Assembly: GCF_041260665.1 (NCBI RefSeq)
Contig: NZ_JBGCCT010000024.1
Location: 116,065-180,064, forward strand
Source of the DNA: Catenulispora sp. GP43
GTDB lineage: Bacteria; Actinomycetota; Actinomycetes; Streptomycetales; Catenulisporaceae
Reading direction: 5' to 3'
Length of the DNA stretch: 64,000 nt
Shown: positions 50,211-58,828 of the stretch, piece by piece
How the letters are laid out: each line of letters opens with the position of its first letter
How positions within the stretch are numbered: the stretch's first letter is position 1
Translations under genes and position numbers: made by a program
Notes under the pieces: generated by a model
The model's input: the letters and a program-made list of their open reading frames with translations, nothing else
Told to the model about the DNA's origin: nothing
Database searches by the model: none

Positions 50211-51625
50211 TGGGCTCCGGTTCCGCGCCGGCGGCGCACCCGATATTCGCGGCGGCCGCCACCAAGGCCGCCAAATCCACTGCCTGGACCGGCCACGACA
50301 CCCGCCTGATCGTGGTCGCGCTGGCCGGCATCGCGCTCGTGGTGCTGATGACCGCGGTGACGAAGATCCACCCCTTCCTGGCGCTGCTGATCGGCGGCCT
50401 GTTCGTCGGCATCGCCGGCGGCATCCCGGTGGACAAGCTGCTGTCGACGACCGAGACCGGGGTCGGCGGCGTGCTCGGGAACGTCGGCGTGATCGTGGCC
50501 CTGGGCGCGATGCTCGGCAAGATGCTGGTCGACTCCGGGGGCGCCGACCGGCTGGTCGGGGCGATCGTGGACCGGGTCGGCGAGAAGCGGGCGCCGTGGG
50601 CCATGGTGCTGGCCGCGATGGTCGTCGGCATCCCGATGTTCTTCGAGGTCGGCCTGGTCCTGATGGTGCCGATCATCTACCTGGTCTGGAAGCGCACCGG
50701 CGGCTCGATCCTGCGCGTGGGCATCCCGGCGCTGGCCGGCCTGTCGATCCTGCACGGCCTGATCCCGCCGCACCCGGGGCCGCTGGTGGCGATCAACGCC
50801 CTGCACGCGGATCTGGGCACCACGCTGCTGTTCGGCGTCATCGTCGCCATCCCGACCGCGATCATCGGCGGCCCGCTGTACGGCACCTGGATCTCCAAGC
50901 GCGTGCACCCGCACCCGCCGGAGAACCTGGCGAAGCAGTACACGGTGACCGAGCGCGAGGAGGGCACGGTCCCCTCGGTGCTCACCACGCTGTCGGTGAT
51001 CCTGCTGCCGGTGCTCATCATGCTGGTGAAGACCGTCGTCGACATCGCCGACAGCAGCCCCGCCTCCGAGACGCACAAGGTGATGGACTTCATCGGCGAC
51101 CCGATCATGGCGATGATCATCGGCGTCGTCTACGCGACGTTCGCGCTCGGCTTCCGCCGCAAGGCCTCGGACGTGATGGGCTCCGCGCTCGGCCCGATCG
51201 CCGGCATCCTGCTGATCATCGGTGCCGGCGGCGCGTTCAAGCAGATGCTGGTCGGCACCGGCATCGCCGACTCGATCGGCAAGGCCGCGAACAACTCGCA
51301 CCTTTCGCTGCTGCTGCTGGCCTGGCTGATCGCGGTCGGTATCCGGCTGGCCACCGGATCGGCGACGGTGGCGACCGTCACAGCCTCGGGCATCATCGCG
51401 CCGATCGCCGCGGGCCACCACGACACCTCCACGGCGCTGCTGGCGCTGGCGGTCGGCTCCGGCTCGCTGTTCCTGTCGCACGTCAACGACGCCGGCTTCT
51501 GGCTGGTGAAGGAGTTCTTCGGGATGGACGTCAAGCAGACGTTCAAGTCGTGGTCGGCGATGGAGACGATCCTGTCGAGCGTCTCGATCGTGGTCATTCT
51601 GATCCTGGGAACTTTCGTGCACTAG
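50207..51625 (+). CDS. Gluconate permease (GntP family)
   Basis: 472-residue H+ symporter with about 12-14 membrane segments, importing gluconate. Family landmarks: IHPFLALLIGGLFVGI, GAMLGKMLVDSGGADRL, LIPPHPGPLVAINALHADLG, ATGSATVATVTASGIIAPI and SHVNDAGFWLVKEFF. The GTG at 50207 is embedded in the kinase stop (GTGATG) with GGAGGT upstream; ATG at 50210 would do equally well. Forms a gntR-regulated kinase-permease operon. Confidence 0.95.
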   Translation: MMGSGSAPAAHPIFAAAATKAAKSTAWTGHDTRLIVVALAGIALVVLMTAVTKIHPFLALLIGGLFVGIAGGIPVDKLLSTTETGVGGVLGNVGVIVALGAMLGKMLVDSGGADRLVGAIVDRVGEKRAPWAMVLAAMVVGIPMFFEVGLVLMVPIIYLVWKRTGGSILRVGIPALAGLSILHGLIPPHPGPLVAINALHADLGTTLLFGVIVAIPTAIIGGPLYGTWISKRVHPHPPENLAKQYTVTEREEGTVPSVLTTLSVILLPVLIMLVKTVVDIADSSPASETHKVMDFIGDPIMAMIIGVVYATFALGFRRKASDVMGSALGPIAGILLIIGAGGAFKQMLVGTGIADSIGKAANNSHLSLLLLAWLIAVGIRLATGSATVATVTASGIIAPIAAGHHDTSTALLALAVGSGSLFLSHVNDAGFWLVKEFFGMDVKQTFKSWSAMETILSSVSIVVILILGTFVH

Positions 51626-51636
51626 TGTGCGGCGGC

Positions 51637-53226
51637 ATGGGACTGCTCATGCTGCCTGCATTGGCGCTGCTCACGCTGGTTTCGGCGTGGGCAGCGTCGT
51701 TTTCGCTTTTCTGGTTCTTCGCCCTGATCCCGTTCGCGCTGCTGCTGGCGCTGGGCGTCCACGACGTACTGCAGCGCCGGCGCTCGATCCTGCGCAACTT
51801 CCCGGTCCTGGGCCACATGCGGTTCCTGATGGAGTACATCCGGCCGGAGATCCAGCAGTACTTCATCGAGACCAACACCGGCGGGCACCCCTACGACCGC
51901 GACACCCGCTCGGTCATCTACGAGCGGGCCAAGGGCATCCACGGCGACCAGGCCTTCGGCACCGAGCTGGAGGTCGAGGCCTCGGGCTATGAGTTCCTGG
52001 AGCACTCGATGTCGCCGTTGCGGCCGACCCCGGAGCAGCCGCGAGTGCTCGTCGGCGGCCCGGACTGCAAGCAGCCGTACGAGATGGCGCTGCTGAACGT
52101 CTCCGCGATGAGCTTCGGAGCCTTGTCCGCGCACGCGATCCTGGCCCTGAACAAGGGCGCCAAGGCCGGCGGCTTCGCGCACGACACCGGCGAGGGCGGC
52201 ATCTCGCCGTACCACCGCGAGGGCGGCGGCGACCTGGTCTGGGAGATCGGCTCCGGATACTTCGGCGCCCGCACCGCGAACGGTGACTTCGACCCCGACA
52301 AGTTCCGCGACAAGGCCGCCGACCCGCAGATCAAGTGCGTGGAGCTGAAGCTGAGCCAGGGCGCGAAGCCGGGGCTGGGCGGCGTGCTGCCGGGGCCGAA
52401 GGTGACCCGGCAGATCGCCGACATCCGGGGCGTCCCGGAGGGCGTCACGTGCATCAGCCCGCCGTCGCACAAGGTCTTCAGCACCCCGCGCGAACTGGTG
52501 CTGTTCATAGCCAGGATGCGGGAGCTCTCCGGCGGCAAGCCCACCGGCTTCAAGCTGTGCGTGGGCTCGCGGCGGGAGTTCCTGGCTGTGTGCAAGGCGA
52601 TGGTGGCCGAGGGCGTGACGCCGGACTTCATCGTGGTCGACGGCTCCGAGGGCGGCACCGGCGCCGCGCCACTGGAGTTCGAGGACAACGTCGGCACCCC
52701 GCTCACCCACGGCCTGCTGACGGTGCACAACGCACTGGTCGGCGTGGGCCTGCGGGACCGGATCCGGATCGGCGCCAGCGGCAAGATAGCCCGGGGCACC
52801 GACATCGTGAAGCGCGTCGCCCAGGGCGCCGACTACACCAACGCCGCCCGCGCCATGATGATGGCCGTCGGCTGCATCCAGGCACAGAAGTGCCACACCA
52901 ACCACTGCCCGGTCGGCGTCGCGACCCAGGACCCGAAGCGCTACCGGGCCCTGGACGTCCCGGACAAGGCGACGCGGGTACAGCGCTTCCAGGCCGCGAC
53001 GGTCGCCGAGGCCCAGCAGCTCATCGCCGCGATGGGCCTGACCGGCCCGCACGAGCTGCGCCCGGAGATGGTGCACCGCCGGGTGAGCCAGCGCAAGACG
53101 AGCACCTACGCAGAGCTCTACCGCTACCTGCGGCCCGGCGAGCTGCTCGCGGAGCCGGTCGAGGGGTGGGACGCGGACTGGCGGGCCGCCGATCCGGACA
53201 CCTTCCGGGCCGTCGAGAAAGCCTGA
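51637..53226 (+). CDS. FMN-binding glutamate synthase family protein
   Basis: 529-residue protein related to the synthase (FMN/3Fe-4S) domain of GltB, preceded by two N-terminal membrane helices that GltB lacks. FMN-barrel features: NVSAMSFGALSAHAILALNKGAK, HDTGEGGISPYH, KLSQGAKPGLGG, DGSEGGTGAAPLEF. The cluster-binding cysteines lie in CIQAQKCHTNHCPVG. There is no glutaminase domain, so it probably does not make glutamate from glutamine alone; these stand-alone homologues are poorly characterised. It starts 11 bases after the gluconate permease stop. Confidence 0.9.
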   Translation: MGLLMLPALALLTLVSAWAASFSLFWFFALIPFALLLALGVHDVLQRRRSILRNFPVLGHMRFLMEYIRPEIQQYFIETNTGGHPYDRDTRSVIYERAKGIHGDQAFGTELEVEASGYEFLEHSMSPLRPTPEQPRVLVGGPDCKQPYEMALLNVSAMSFGALSAHAILALNKGAKAGGFAHDTGEGGISPYHREGGGDLVWEIGSGYFGARTANGDFDPDKFRDKAADPQIKCVELKLSQGAKPGLGGVLPGPKVTRQIADIRGVPEGVTCISPPSHKVFSTPRELVLFIARMRELSGGKPTGFKLCVGSRREFLAVCKAMVAEGVTPDFIVVDGSEGGTGAAPLEFEDNVGTPLTHGLLTVHNALVGVGLRDRIRIGASGKIARGTDIVKRVAQGADYTNAARAMMMAVGCIQAQKCHTNHCPVGVATQDPKRYRALDVPDKATRVQRFQAATVAEAQQLIAAMGLTGPHELRPEMVHRRVSQRKTSTYAELYRYLRPGELLAEPVEGWDADWRAADPDTFRAVEKA

Positions 53227-53291
53227 GCCACTCGGGAAATCTGGGACGCCCACAGACCACCCCGGCCGGGCAGCCGTCCTACAGTGGTGTG

Positions 53292-53798
53292 ATGATCACC
53301 ACCGAACGCCTGCGCCTGCGCCCCGCCACCACCGCCGACGTCGACTTCTGGATCGAGCTCCACGCCGACCCCGAGGTCAACCAGTTCGTCGGCGCGTACA
53401 CCCGGGACCGCGCCGAGGCCCGGCTCCGGGACATCGAGGACAGCTGGGCGGCCCGCGGCTACGGCCTGTGCGTGGTCGAGTCGCTGGCCACCGGGGAGGC
53501 GATCGGCCGGTCCGGGCTCAACTGGTGGGACCAGTTCGGGGAGACCGAGGTCGGCTGGACCTTCGCGCGCGGGCACTGGGGCAACGGCTACGCGACCGAG
53601 GCCGCGCGTGCCGTTCTGGACTGGGGTTTCGGCGATCTGGAGCTGAAGCGGATCACCGCGATGATCCACGCCGAGAACCACGCGTCGATCGCGGTGGCCG
53701 AGCGGCTGGGTTTCACGCCGCGGCGCGAGGACGAGATCCTGGGAAAGCCTTGTACGGTCTGGGCGCTGGACCACCCGGACTCCGACCCTCGGGCTTAG
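53292..53798 (+). CDS. GNAT family N-acetyltransferase (RimJ/RimL type)
   Basis: 168-residue acetyltransferase: ITTERLRLRPATTADVDFW at the N-terminus, acetyl-CoA loop in TFARGHWGNGYATEAARAVLD, then AENHASIAVAERLGF. Substrate unknown, possibly a protein N-terminus. TACAGT lies six bases before the ATG and no ribosome binding site is present, so a leaderless transcript is likely. The following 57 bases are a short GGCTCAGGCCCACGCT-type direct repeat tract. Confidence 0.9.
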   Translation: MITTERLRLRPATTADVDFWIELHADPEVNQFVGAYTRDRAEARLRDIEDSWAARGYGLCVVESLATGEAIGRSGLNWWDQFGETEVGWTFARGHWGNGYATEAARAVLDWGFGDLELKRITAMIHAENHASIAVAERLGFTPRREDEILGKPCTVWALDHPDSDPRA

Positions 53799-53855
53799 GC
53801 CCACGCTCGGGCTCGGGCTCAGGCCCACGCTCAGGCACTAGGCACTGGCCCAGAC

Positions 53856-54164
53856 TCAGGCCTGGCCGACACCGAGCCGGTAGCCGCGCCGGCGCTGCTG
53901 CCACCCGGCGGCCGAGGCCGCGCCGACCGCCAGGCCGGCGATCAGCAGGACCCAGGCCAGCCCCGCGTCGTAGTGCTTGGCCTGCGTGTAGTCCTCGGTG
54001 ACGGTGTGGCCGTCGGCATAGTGTGTGATGCACCTGTCCGTCGCGGACATCTGCCTGCCGTCGCAGGTCGGAGCCGTACTCGAGCCCTTATACATAGAGA
54101 ACGCCGCCACGACCACCAGCACCACACCGATGACCAGGCCGACCTTCGTTGCCCTCACCAACAT
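53856..54164 (-). CDS. Two-helix membrane protein with extracellular Cys pair
   Basis: 102 residues from the ATG at 54164: helix 1 (VGLVIGVVLVVVAAFSMY), an outside loop CDGRQMSATDRC with two cysteines that may pair, helix 2 (LAWVLLIAGLAVGAASAAG) and a basic tail. Small actinobacterial membrane proteins with a C-D-G-x-x-M-x-x-x-D-x-C loop are common but uncharacterised. An upstream in-frame ATG at 54239 overlaps the XRE stop (ATGCGTAG) and would add 25 polar residues; TATACG nine bases before 54164 favours the shorter form. Confidence 0.7.
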   Translation of the reverse strand: MLVRATKVGLVIGVVLVVVAAFSMYKGSSTAPTCDGRQMSATDRCITHYADGHTVTEDYTQAKHYDAGLAWVLLIAGLAVGAASAAGWQQRRRGYRLGVGQA

Positions 54165-54231
54165 GCTGACAACCGTATAGGCAGGGCGGCCGTTCGCGGG
54201 AGCATGCCCTCCGTTTGCTGACGTATTTTCG

Positions 54232-55092
54232 CTACGCATCCGCCTCGGCCATGCGCTGGGTGCCTATCACCCGCAACAGCTGAAGCGCCTGCTGCGCCGG
54301 GGTCCCGGCTCGCGCGGAGTGGATGATCAGGCGCTGGTCGTGCTCCGGGGAGAGCATGACCTCGCAGTCCAGATCGATGCGGCCGACGACGGGATGCAGC
54401 ACCGTCTTGTGGTCGGTGCGGCGGCGCCTCACGTCGTGCCGCTCCCACAGCTCCGCGAAGCGCGGACTCCGTACCCTGAGTTCCTCGACGAGGGCGCGCA
54501 GCCGCGCGTCGTCGGGGCGGGCGGCAAGACGGGCCCGCAGGTCCGCGACCGTGTTCTCCCCGTTGCGGACGAAGTCCTCGGGCAGGAAGTACGCCGCGGA
54601 GTCGGGGTTGCAGAAGTGCTGCCACGGGATGTTGCGCTGCTCCACCGGGATGCGGCCGGGGTCGCCCATCAGCGCGGCGTGCATCGCGTTCCAGGCCAGG
54701 ATGTCGCCGCGATCGCCGACCACCATCGCCGGGGTGTCGTCGAGCTTGTCCAGCAGGTGCAGCACGCCGGGGCGCACGTGCTCGGTCGGCATCCGGTTCT
54801 CGTCCTCCGGCATCAGGCCGGACAGGTGGAACAGGTGGTCGTGCTCGTCCTTGGTCAGCCGCAGCGCCCGCGAGAGCGCGCCGAGCAGCTGCGCCGAGGG
54901 CTGCGGACCCCGCGCCTGCTCCAGCCGCGTGTAGTAGTCGACCGACATGCCGGCCAGCATCGCCACCTCCTCGCGGCGCAGACCGGCGGTGCGGCGGCGG
55001 GTGTTCGCGGGCAACCCGATGTCCTCCGGGCGCAGCCGCTCGCGGCGGGTGCGCAGGAAGGCGGACAGTTCGACGCGATCGATCTTGAGCAC
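54232..55092 (-). CDS. XRE-type regulator with MmyB-like ligand domain
   Basis: 286-residue regulator. The N-terminal helix-turn-helix ([20 protein letters not shown], then [21 protein letters not shown]) is followed by the PAS-like MmyB domain ([38 protein letters not shown]), thought to bind a fatty acid or similar small ligand. Start GTG at 55092. It diverges from an NAD-dependent epimerase with 163 bases between starts, which is its most likely target; this regulator-oxidoreductase arrangement is frequent in streptomycetes. Confidence 0.9.
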   Translation of the reverse strand: MLKIDRVELSAFLRTRRERLRPEDIGLPANTRRRTAGLRREEVAMLAGMSVDYYTRLEQARGPQPSAQLLGALSRALRLTKDEHDHLFHLSGLMPEDENRMPTEHVRPGVLHLLDKLDDTPAMVVGDRGDILAWNAMHAALMGDPGRIPVEQRNIPWQHFCNPDSAAYFLPEDFVRNGENTVADLRARLAARPDDARLRALVEELRVRSPRFAELWERHDVRRRRTDHKTVLHPVVGRIDLDCEVMLSPEHDQRLIIHSARAGTPAQQALQLLRVIGTQRMAEADA

Positions 55093-55255
55093 ACATCCAG
55101 CATCGCGTACCTGCCGCGAGCTATCCAGGGATCGCCGGTCCCAGGATGAGCGGGTCTCTGCACACCGGCTCCAACCTGCAGCAACGTTCAGGGTGTCAAC
55201 AGGACGCAGCACCGGCGGCCACAAGACGGGTCCGCCACCGAAGGAGACGAACACC

Positions 55256-56143
55256 ATGACCACCACCCCTTCCGCCAAGCCGATCCTGGTCACCGGCGCC
55301 ACCGGCACGGTCGGCAGCCGCCTGGTCCCGAGGCTGCTCGCCCAGGGCGAAGCGGTCCGCGCCCTGGTCCGCGACCCGGAGTCGGCCCCCGCGCTACGGC
55401 TGCGCGCGGCCGGCGCCGACCTGGTCGTCGGCGACCTGGCGACGCTGGACTCCGCCGGGTTCAAGGACGTCGTCGACGGCACCGCCTCCGTGATCCACCT
55501 CGCCGCGACCTTCCGCGACGCCCCGACCCCCGAGCGCGCGACCGCGGTGAACGCCGACGCCTCGGCGGCCCTGGCCGAGGCCGCGCTGGCGGCCGGCGTG
55601 ACCCGCTTCGTGTTCGCCAGCACGAACCTGGTCTACGGCGGCGGCCACACCGCACCCCAGAACGAGCAGACGGAACCGGGCCCGATCGCATGGGGCGGGC
55701 CGTACCCGGCCTCGAAGATCGCGGCCGAGAAGGCGCTGCAGGACCTGCGGACGCACCGCGGCCTGGACCTGCGCGTGGTGCGCCTGGCCTTCGTCTACGG
55801 CGACGGCGACCCGCACATCGAGGAGTTCATGAAGCGGCCCCTGGACTGGCACCCCTCCCGCCGCCTGCAGATGGTGCACCACGCCGACGTGGCACAGGGC
55901 CTCATCCTGGCGCTGCGGGCCGAGGGCGTCAGCGGCGAGGCGTTCAACATCGCCGACGACTCGGCCGCCACCCTCGCCGAGATCTACCGGTACATGGGCC
56001 GCGAGCTGACGCCGGAGATGACCGAGCGGCCGGTCACCGAGCCGTGGTTCGGCATGGTGGAGAACACCAAGGCGCGCCGGGTGCTCGGCTACCGGCCGTT
56101 GTACCCGACGATGTGGCAGGCGGTGGACGCGGGAGCGATGTAG
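55256..56143 (+). CDS. NAD(P)-dependent epimerase/dehydratase
   Basis: 295-residue extended SDR. Rossmann loop [12 protein letters not shown] (residues 12-23), NAD-binding HLAATF, and the catalytic motif YPASK with conserved Tyr and Lys. The C-terminal substrate domain ends in [17 protein letters not shown]. Substrate unknown (nucleotide sugar or a lipid). AAGGAG lies ten bases before the ATG. Probably controlled by the divergent XRE/MmyB regulator; a strong terminator follows. Confidence 0.92.
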   Translation: MTTTPSAKPILVTGATGTVGSRLVPRLLAQGEAVRALVRDPESAPALRLRAAGADLVVGDLATLDSAGFKDVVDGTASVIHLAATFRDAPTPERATAVNADASAALAEAALAAGVTRFVFASTNLVYGGGHTAPQNEQTEPGPIAWGGPYPASKIAAEKALQDLRTHRGLDLRVVRLAFVYGDGDPHIEEFMKRPLDWHPSRRLQMVHHADVAQGLILALRAEGVSGEAFNIADDSAATLAEIYRYMGRELTPEMTERPVTEPWFGMVENTKARRVLGYRPLYPTMWQAVDAGAM

Positions 56144-56168
56144 GACATACGAACCCTGTTTCCACCCG

Positions 56169-56204
56169 GTTAGGGGCAACTCGCTACGACGAGTCGCCCC
56201 TAAC
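56169..56204 (+). terminator. Terminator after the epimerase gene
   Basis: 15-bp stem with one mismatch (GTTAGGGGCAACTCG/CGAGTCGCCCCTAAC), 6-base loop, 25 bases after the stop. Confidence 0.85.
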
Positions 56205-56242
56205 CATCGTCGAGGCGGGCGTCACATCCCTATCGTGGCCTC

Positions 56243-56555
56243 GTGGGTGTCAAGGCTCTGTGGATATCCGTGTCCTGTCTCGCACTGGCCGCAGCCGGCG
56301 CGTTCCTGTGGCACGGCGTCCTGTCACGCAGCTCGATGGGGCAGGTGGATCCGGTCGGCGCCACGATCGGCGGCGCCGGCCTGGTCATCAGCATCCCTGG
56401 ACTTCGAAGGGCAACGTTGGGCAGGTGTCATCATCGCCGTCATCGGCATGGGTTGCCTGTTCAGCCCTCGAAGCTTTCTGGTCGGCTCCACGCGTCACCG
56501 CGTCACGATCGCGAAGTCCGGATCCGGCGCGTCCAGCACCCCCACGACCGTCTGA
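56243..56555 (+). pseudogene. Frameshifted small membrane protein
   Basis: From GTG at 56243 one frame gives a membrane helix (ISVSCLALAAAGAFLWHGV) and VDPVGATIGGAGLVISI, then loses protein character near 56390. The next frame continues with LDFEGQRWAGVIIAVIGMGCLFSPRS and stops at 56555. Joined at the CCC run near 56391 they make a coherent two-helix protein of about 103 residues. Either a real one-base frameshift or a sequence error. A TATCGT hexamer lies six bases before the start. Its 3' end overlaps the alkyl sulfatase gene on the other strand by 61 bases. Confidence 0.6.
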
Positions 56556-58312
56556 AGCACCGAAACATCCCCGTCCACCGTCACGCCCGCCATCCCGCCG
56601 CCCGCCAGCACCGCGAGGAACTGCGGCTTGGTCAGCGTGAACGTCGCGTCGGCGGGCGGCGAGCCCGCCTTCGCCTCCTGCGGGCCGTAGGTCAGGACCC
56701 CGTTGCGCAGGGTGAGGCGGTAGTGCTCGTCGAGGTCGGTGAAGTGCCAGTCCGTCACCGCCTTCGCGTCCCAGGCCTTCGGGCCGTTCACGCGGATCGC
56801 CATGGTGTCGAACAGCTGCGGCACGCTCATCGCCGCCGCCATGCCGCTGGCTCCGAGCGGGGTCGGCTTCACGCCGTCGCGCAGTTCGGAGGCGCCCATC
56901 AGGTAGCAGTTGCGCCAGGTGGCGTTCTCGGCGCCGAGGGCGAGGCGTTGGAAGACGTCGGCCAGGGTGTTCTTCGCGTCCTGGTTCGCCGGGTCGGCGA
57001 AGACGGCGTGCTTGAGCAGTTGCGCGGCGAAGCGCAGGTCGCCGTCGTCGGCGTACTCGCGGGCCTTGGCGACCAGGTTCGGGACGCCGCCGAAGCAGAT
57101 CGCGTACCGCTTCGCGGTCTCCACCGGCGGGTGCTCCCACAGGTCCGCGGGGTGTCCTGAGTACCAGCCGAGGTAGCGCTGGTAGACCGCCTTCACGTTG
57201 TGGCTGACCGAGCCGTAGTAGCCGTGCGTGTGCCAGGCCGCCTCCAGGGCCGGCGGCAGCTGGATCAGTTCCGCGATCTCGGCGCCGACCAGGCCCTGGT
57301 TCATCATGCGCAGCGTCTGGTCGTGCAGGTAGGCGTACAGGTCCCGCTGGATCTCCAGGAAGTCGCGGAGTTCGCTCGTCCCCCACGTCGGCCAGTGGTG
57401 CGAGGCGAAGACGACGTCGGCCTCGTCCGCGAACAGGTCCAGCGCCTCGCCGAGGTAGTGCGACCAGATCCGTGCGTCGCGGACCTTGGCGCCGCGCAGC
57501 GTCAGGATGTTGTGCAGGTTGTGGGTGGCGTTCTCGGCCATGCACAGGGCCCTGCGATCGGGCAGCAGGAAGTTCATCTCCGAGGGCGCCTCGGTGCCCG
57601 GCGTCAGCTGGAAGACGAACCGCACGCCGTCGACCGTCTCCTCCTGCCCGGTCCCGGTGATCGACTTCGTCGGTGCGACCAGGCCCACGGTGCCGGTGGA
57701 CGCGGCGAAGCCCAGGCCCATGCCCACGTGCGCCTCGGGATTGTGGGCCACGTTCGCGCCGGAGTAGTACATGCCGCGGCGCAGCATCGCGGTGCCGGCG
57801 TGGACGTTCTCCGACACCGCCTCGTCCATGAACCCGTCCGGCGCCAGGATCGGCACGCCCGAGCCCGGTTCCAGGACGCCGTCCACGCCGCCGAAGTGGT
57901 CGATGTGCGAGTGGGTGTAGACCACGCCGGTCACCGGCTTGTCGCCGCGCACCTTCCGGTACAGCGCGAGCCCGGCGGCCGCCGGTTCGGCCGAGACCAG
58001 CGGGTCCACCACGACCACGCCGGTGTCGCCCTCGATCAGCGTCATGTTCGACAGGTCGAAGCCGCGGATCTGGTAGACGCCCGCCACCACCTCGTACAGC
58101 CCGGCCCTCGCACACAGTTGCGACTGCCGCCACAGGCTCGGGTTCACGGTGTCCGGGCAGTCGCCGTCCAGGAACGCCGTGGCGTCGAAGTCCCAGGCGA
58201 TCGTACCGTCGGCCGTCTTGACCTGCCGCTGCTCGGGGGCCGCGAGGAAGCCGCGATCGGCGTTGGCGAAATCGGTCCGGTCGCCGAAATCGGCGCTCCC
58301 CTGTGCGGTCAC
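56495..58312 (-). CDS. Alkyl sulfatase (SdsA1/YjcS-type metallo-beta-lactamase)
   Basis: 605-residue enzyme splitting sulfate from alkyl sulfates. Metal motif HSHIDHFGG near residue 132, then ENATHNLHN and ASHHWPTWG for the second metal. It continues with the alkyl sulfatase dimerisation domain (GYYGSVSHNVKAVYQRYLGWY) and a C-terminal SCP2-like lipid-binding domain (WHFTDLDEHYRLTLRNGVL). No signal peptide, so it appears cytosolic, unlike Pseudomonas SdsA1. GTG at 58312 has AAGGAG six bases upstream. Confidence 0.94.
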   Translation of the reverse strand: MTAQGSADFGDRTDFANADRGFLAAPEQRQVKTADGTIAWDFDATAFLDGDCPDTVNPSLWRQSQLCARAGLYEVVAGVYQIRGFDLSNMTLIEGDTGVVVVDPLVSAEPAAAGLALYRKVRGDKPVTGVVYTHSHIDHFGGVDGVLEPGSGVPILAPDGFMDEAVSENVHAGTAMLRRGMYYSGANVAHNPEAHVGMGLGFAASTGTVGLVAPTKSITGTGQEETVDGVRFVFQLTPGTEAPSEMNFLLPDRRALCMAENATHNLHNILTLRGAKVRDARIWSHYLGEALDLFADEADVVFASHHWPTWGTSELRDFLEIQRDLYAYLHDQTLRMMNQGLVGAEIAELIQLPPALEAAWHTHGYYGSVSHNVKAVYQRYLGWYSGHPADLWEHPPVETAKRYAICFGGVPNLVAKAREYADDGDLRFAAQLLKHAVFADPANQDAKNTLADVFQRLALGAENATWRNCYLMGASELRDGVKPTPLGASGMAAAMSVPQLFDTMAIRVNGPKAWDAKAVTDWHFTDLDEHYRLTLRNGVLTYGPQEAKAGSPPADATFTLTKPQFLAVLAGGGMAGVTVDGDVSVLQTVVGVLDAPDPDFAIVTR

Positions 58313-58426
58313 GGCTGCTCCTTGCTGGAAAGAGACCTCGAGCTCGACGGACGTCCTCCGCCATGCTCATCGGCAGCCGTGGTCCCCGCCATCGGGGAGC
58401 GCCGTTCGGCGAAGCGGGTCAGCGCC

Positions 58427-58508
58427 TCACGACACCGCGATCTCGTTGACCGCGACGTTGCCCCATGTCGTGTTCGCCGCGTTCACGACGATCCGCAGCC
58501 GTGGTAGT
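58427..58508 (-). pseudogene. Remnant of a carbohydrate-binding-type C-terminus
   Basis: A short minus-strand reading frame (RLRIVVNAANTTWGNVAVNE to IAVS-stop) reads like the last strands of an F5/8-type or CBM domain at the end of an extracellular glycosidase. Upstream the frame is broken within a few codons, so only the tail survives. Part of a 516-base stretch (58313-58828) with no intact gene. Confidence 0.45.
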
Positions 58509-58549
58509 CACCGCGGCCGGCAGCGTCACCGGACGCCGCCGAGCGGCCC

Positions 58550-58762
58550 ATCGGCCGCCCGCCCGTCGCCGGCTACCGGGCCGAGACCGCACCCGAGGAC
58601 GACCACGAGACGAGGCTGTCGGCCGCGCGATACGCGGCGCGGCGCTGCCTGGCGCTGGCCGGGGTGTCCGCGGAGCAGCTGGTCGCGGTCGGCGTGGCCT
58701 CGCCGGGCGTCGTACGGCGCGACGGCACGGTGTTGTTCTCCCAACTGGAGGACTGGGCCGGC
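58550..58762 (+). pseudogene. Internal fragment of a ROK-family sugar kinase/regulator
   Basis: One plus-strand frame encodes about 70 residues in ROK style: RYAARRCLALAGVSAEQLVA, VGVASPGVVRRDGTVLFSQL, EDWAGQN. The VAVGVASPG segment and following DGTV and DW positions are the typical middle of the ROK N-terminal domain. It has no start, no ATP-binding DLGGT before it and no HGAGGE-type cysteine domain after it. A different frame then gives LEERWYDVDEELPMPPVRG-stop (to 58832), perhaps a third remnant. Confidence 0.5.
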
Positions 58763-58828
58763 CAGAACCAGCTTGGAGGAGCGGTGGTACGACGTCGACG
58801 AGGAGTTGCCGATGCCGCCGGTCCGCGG

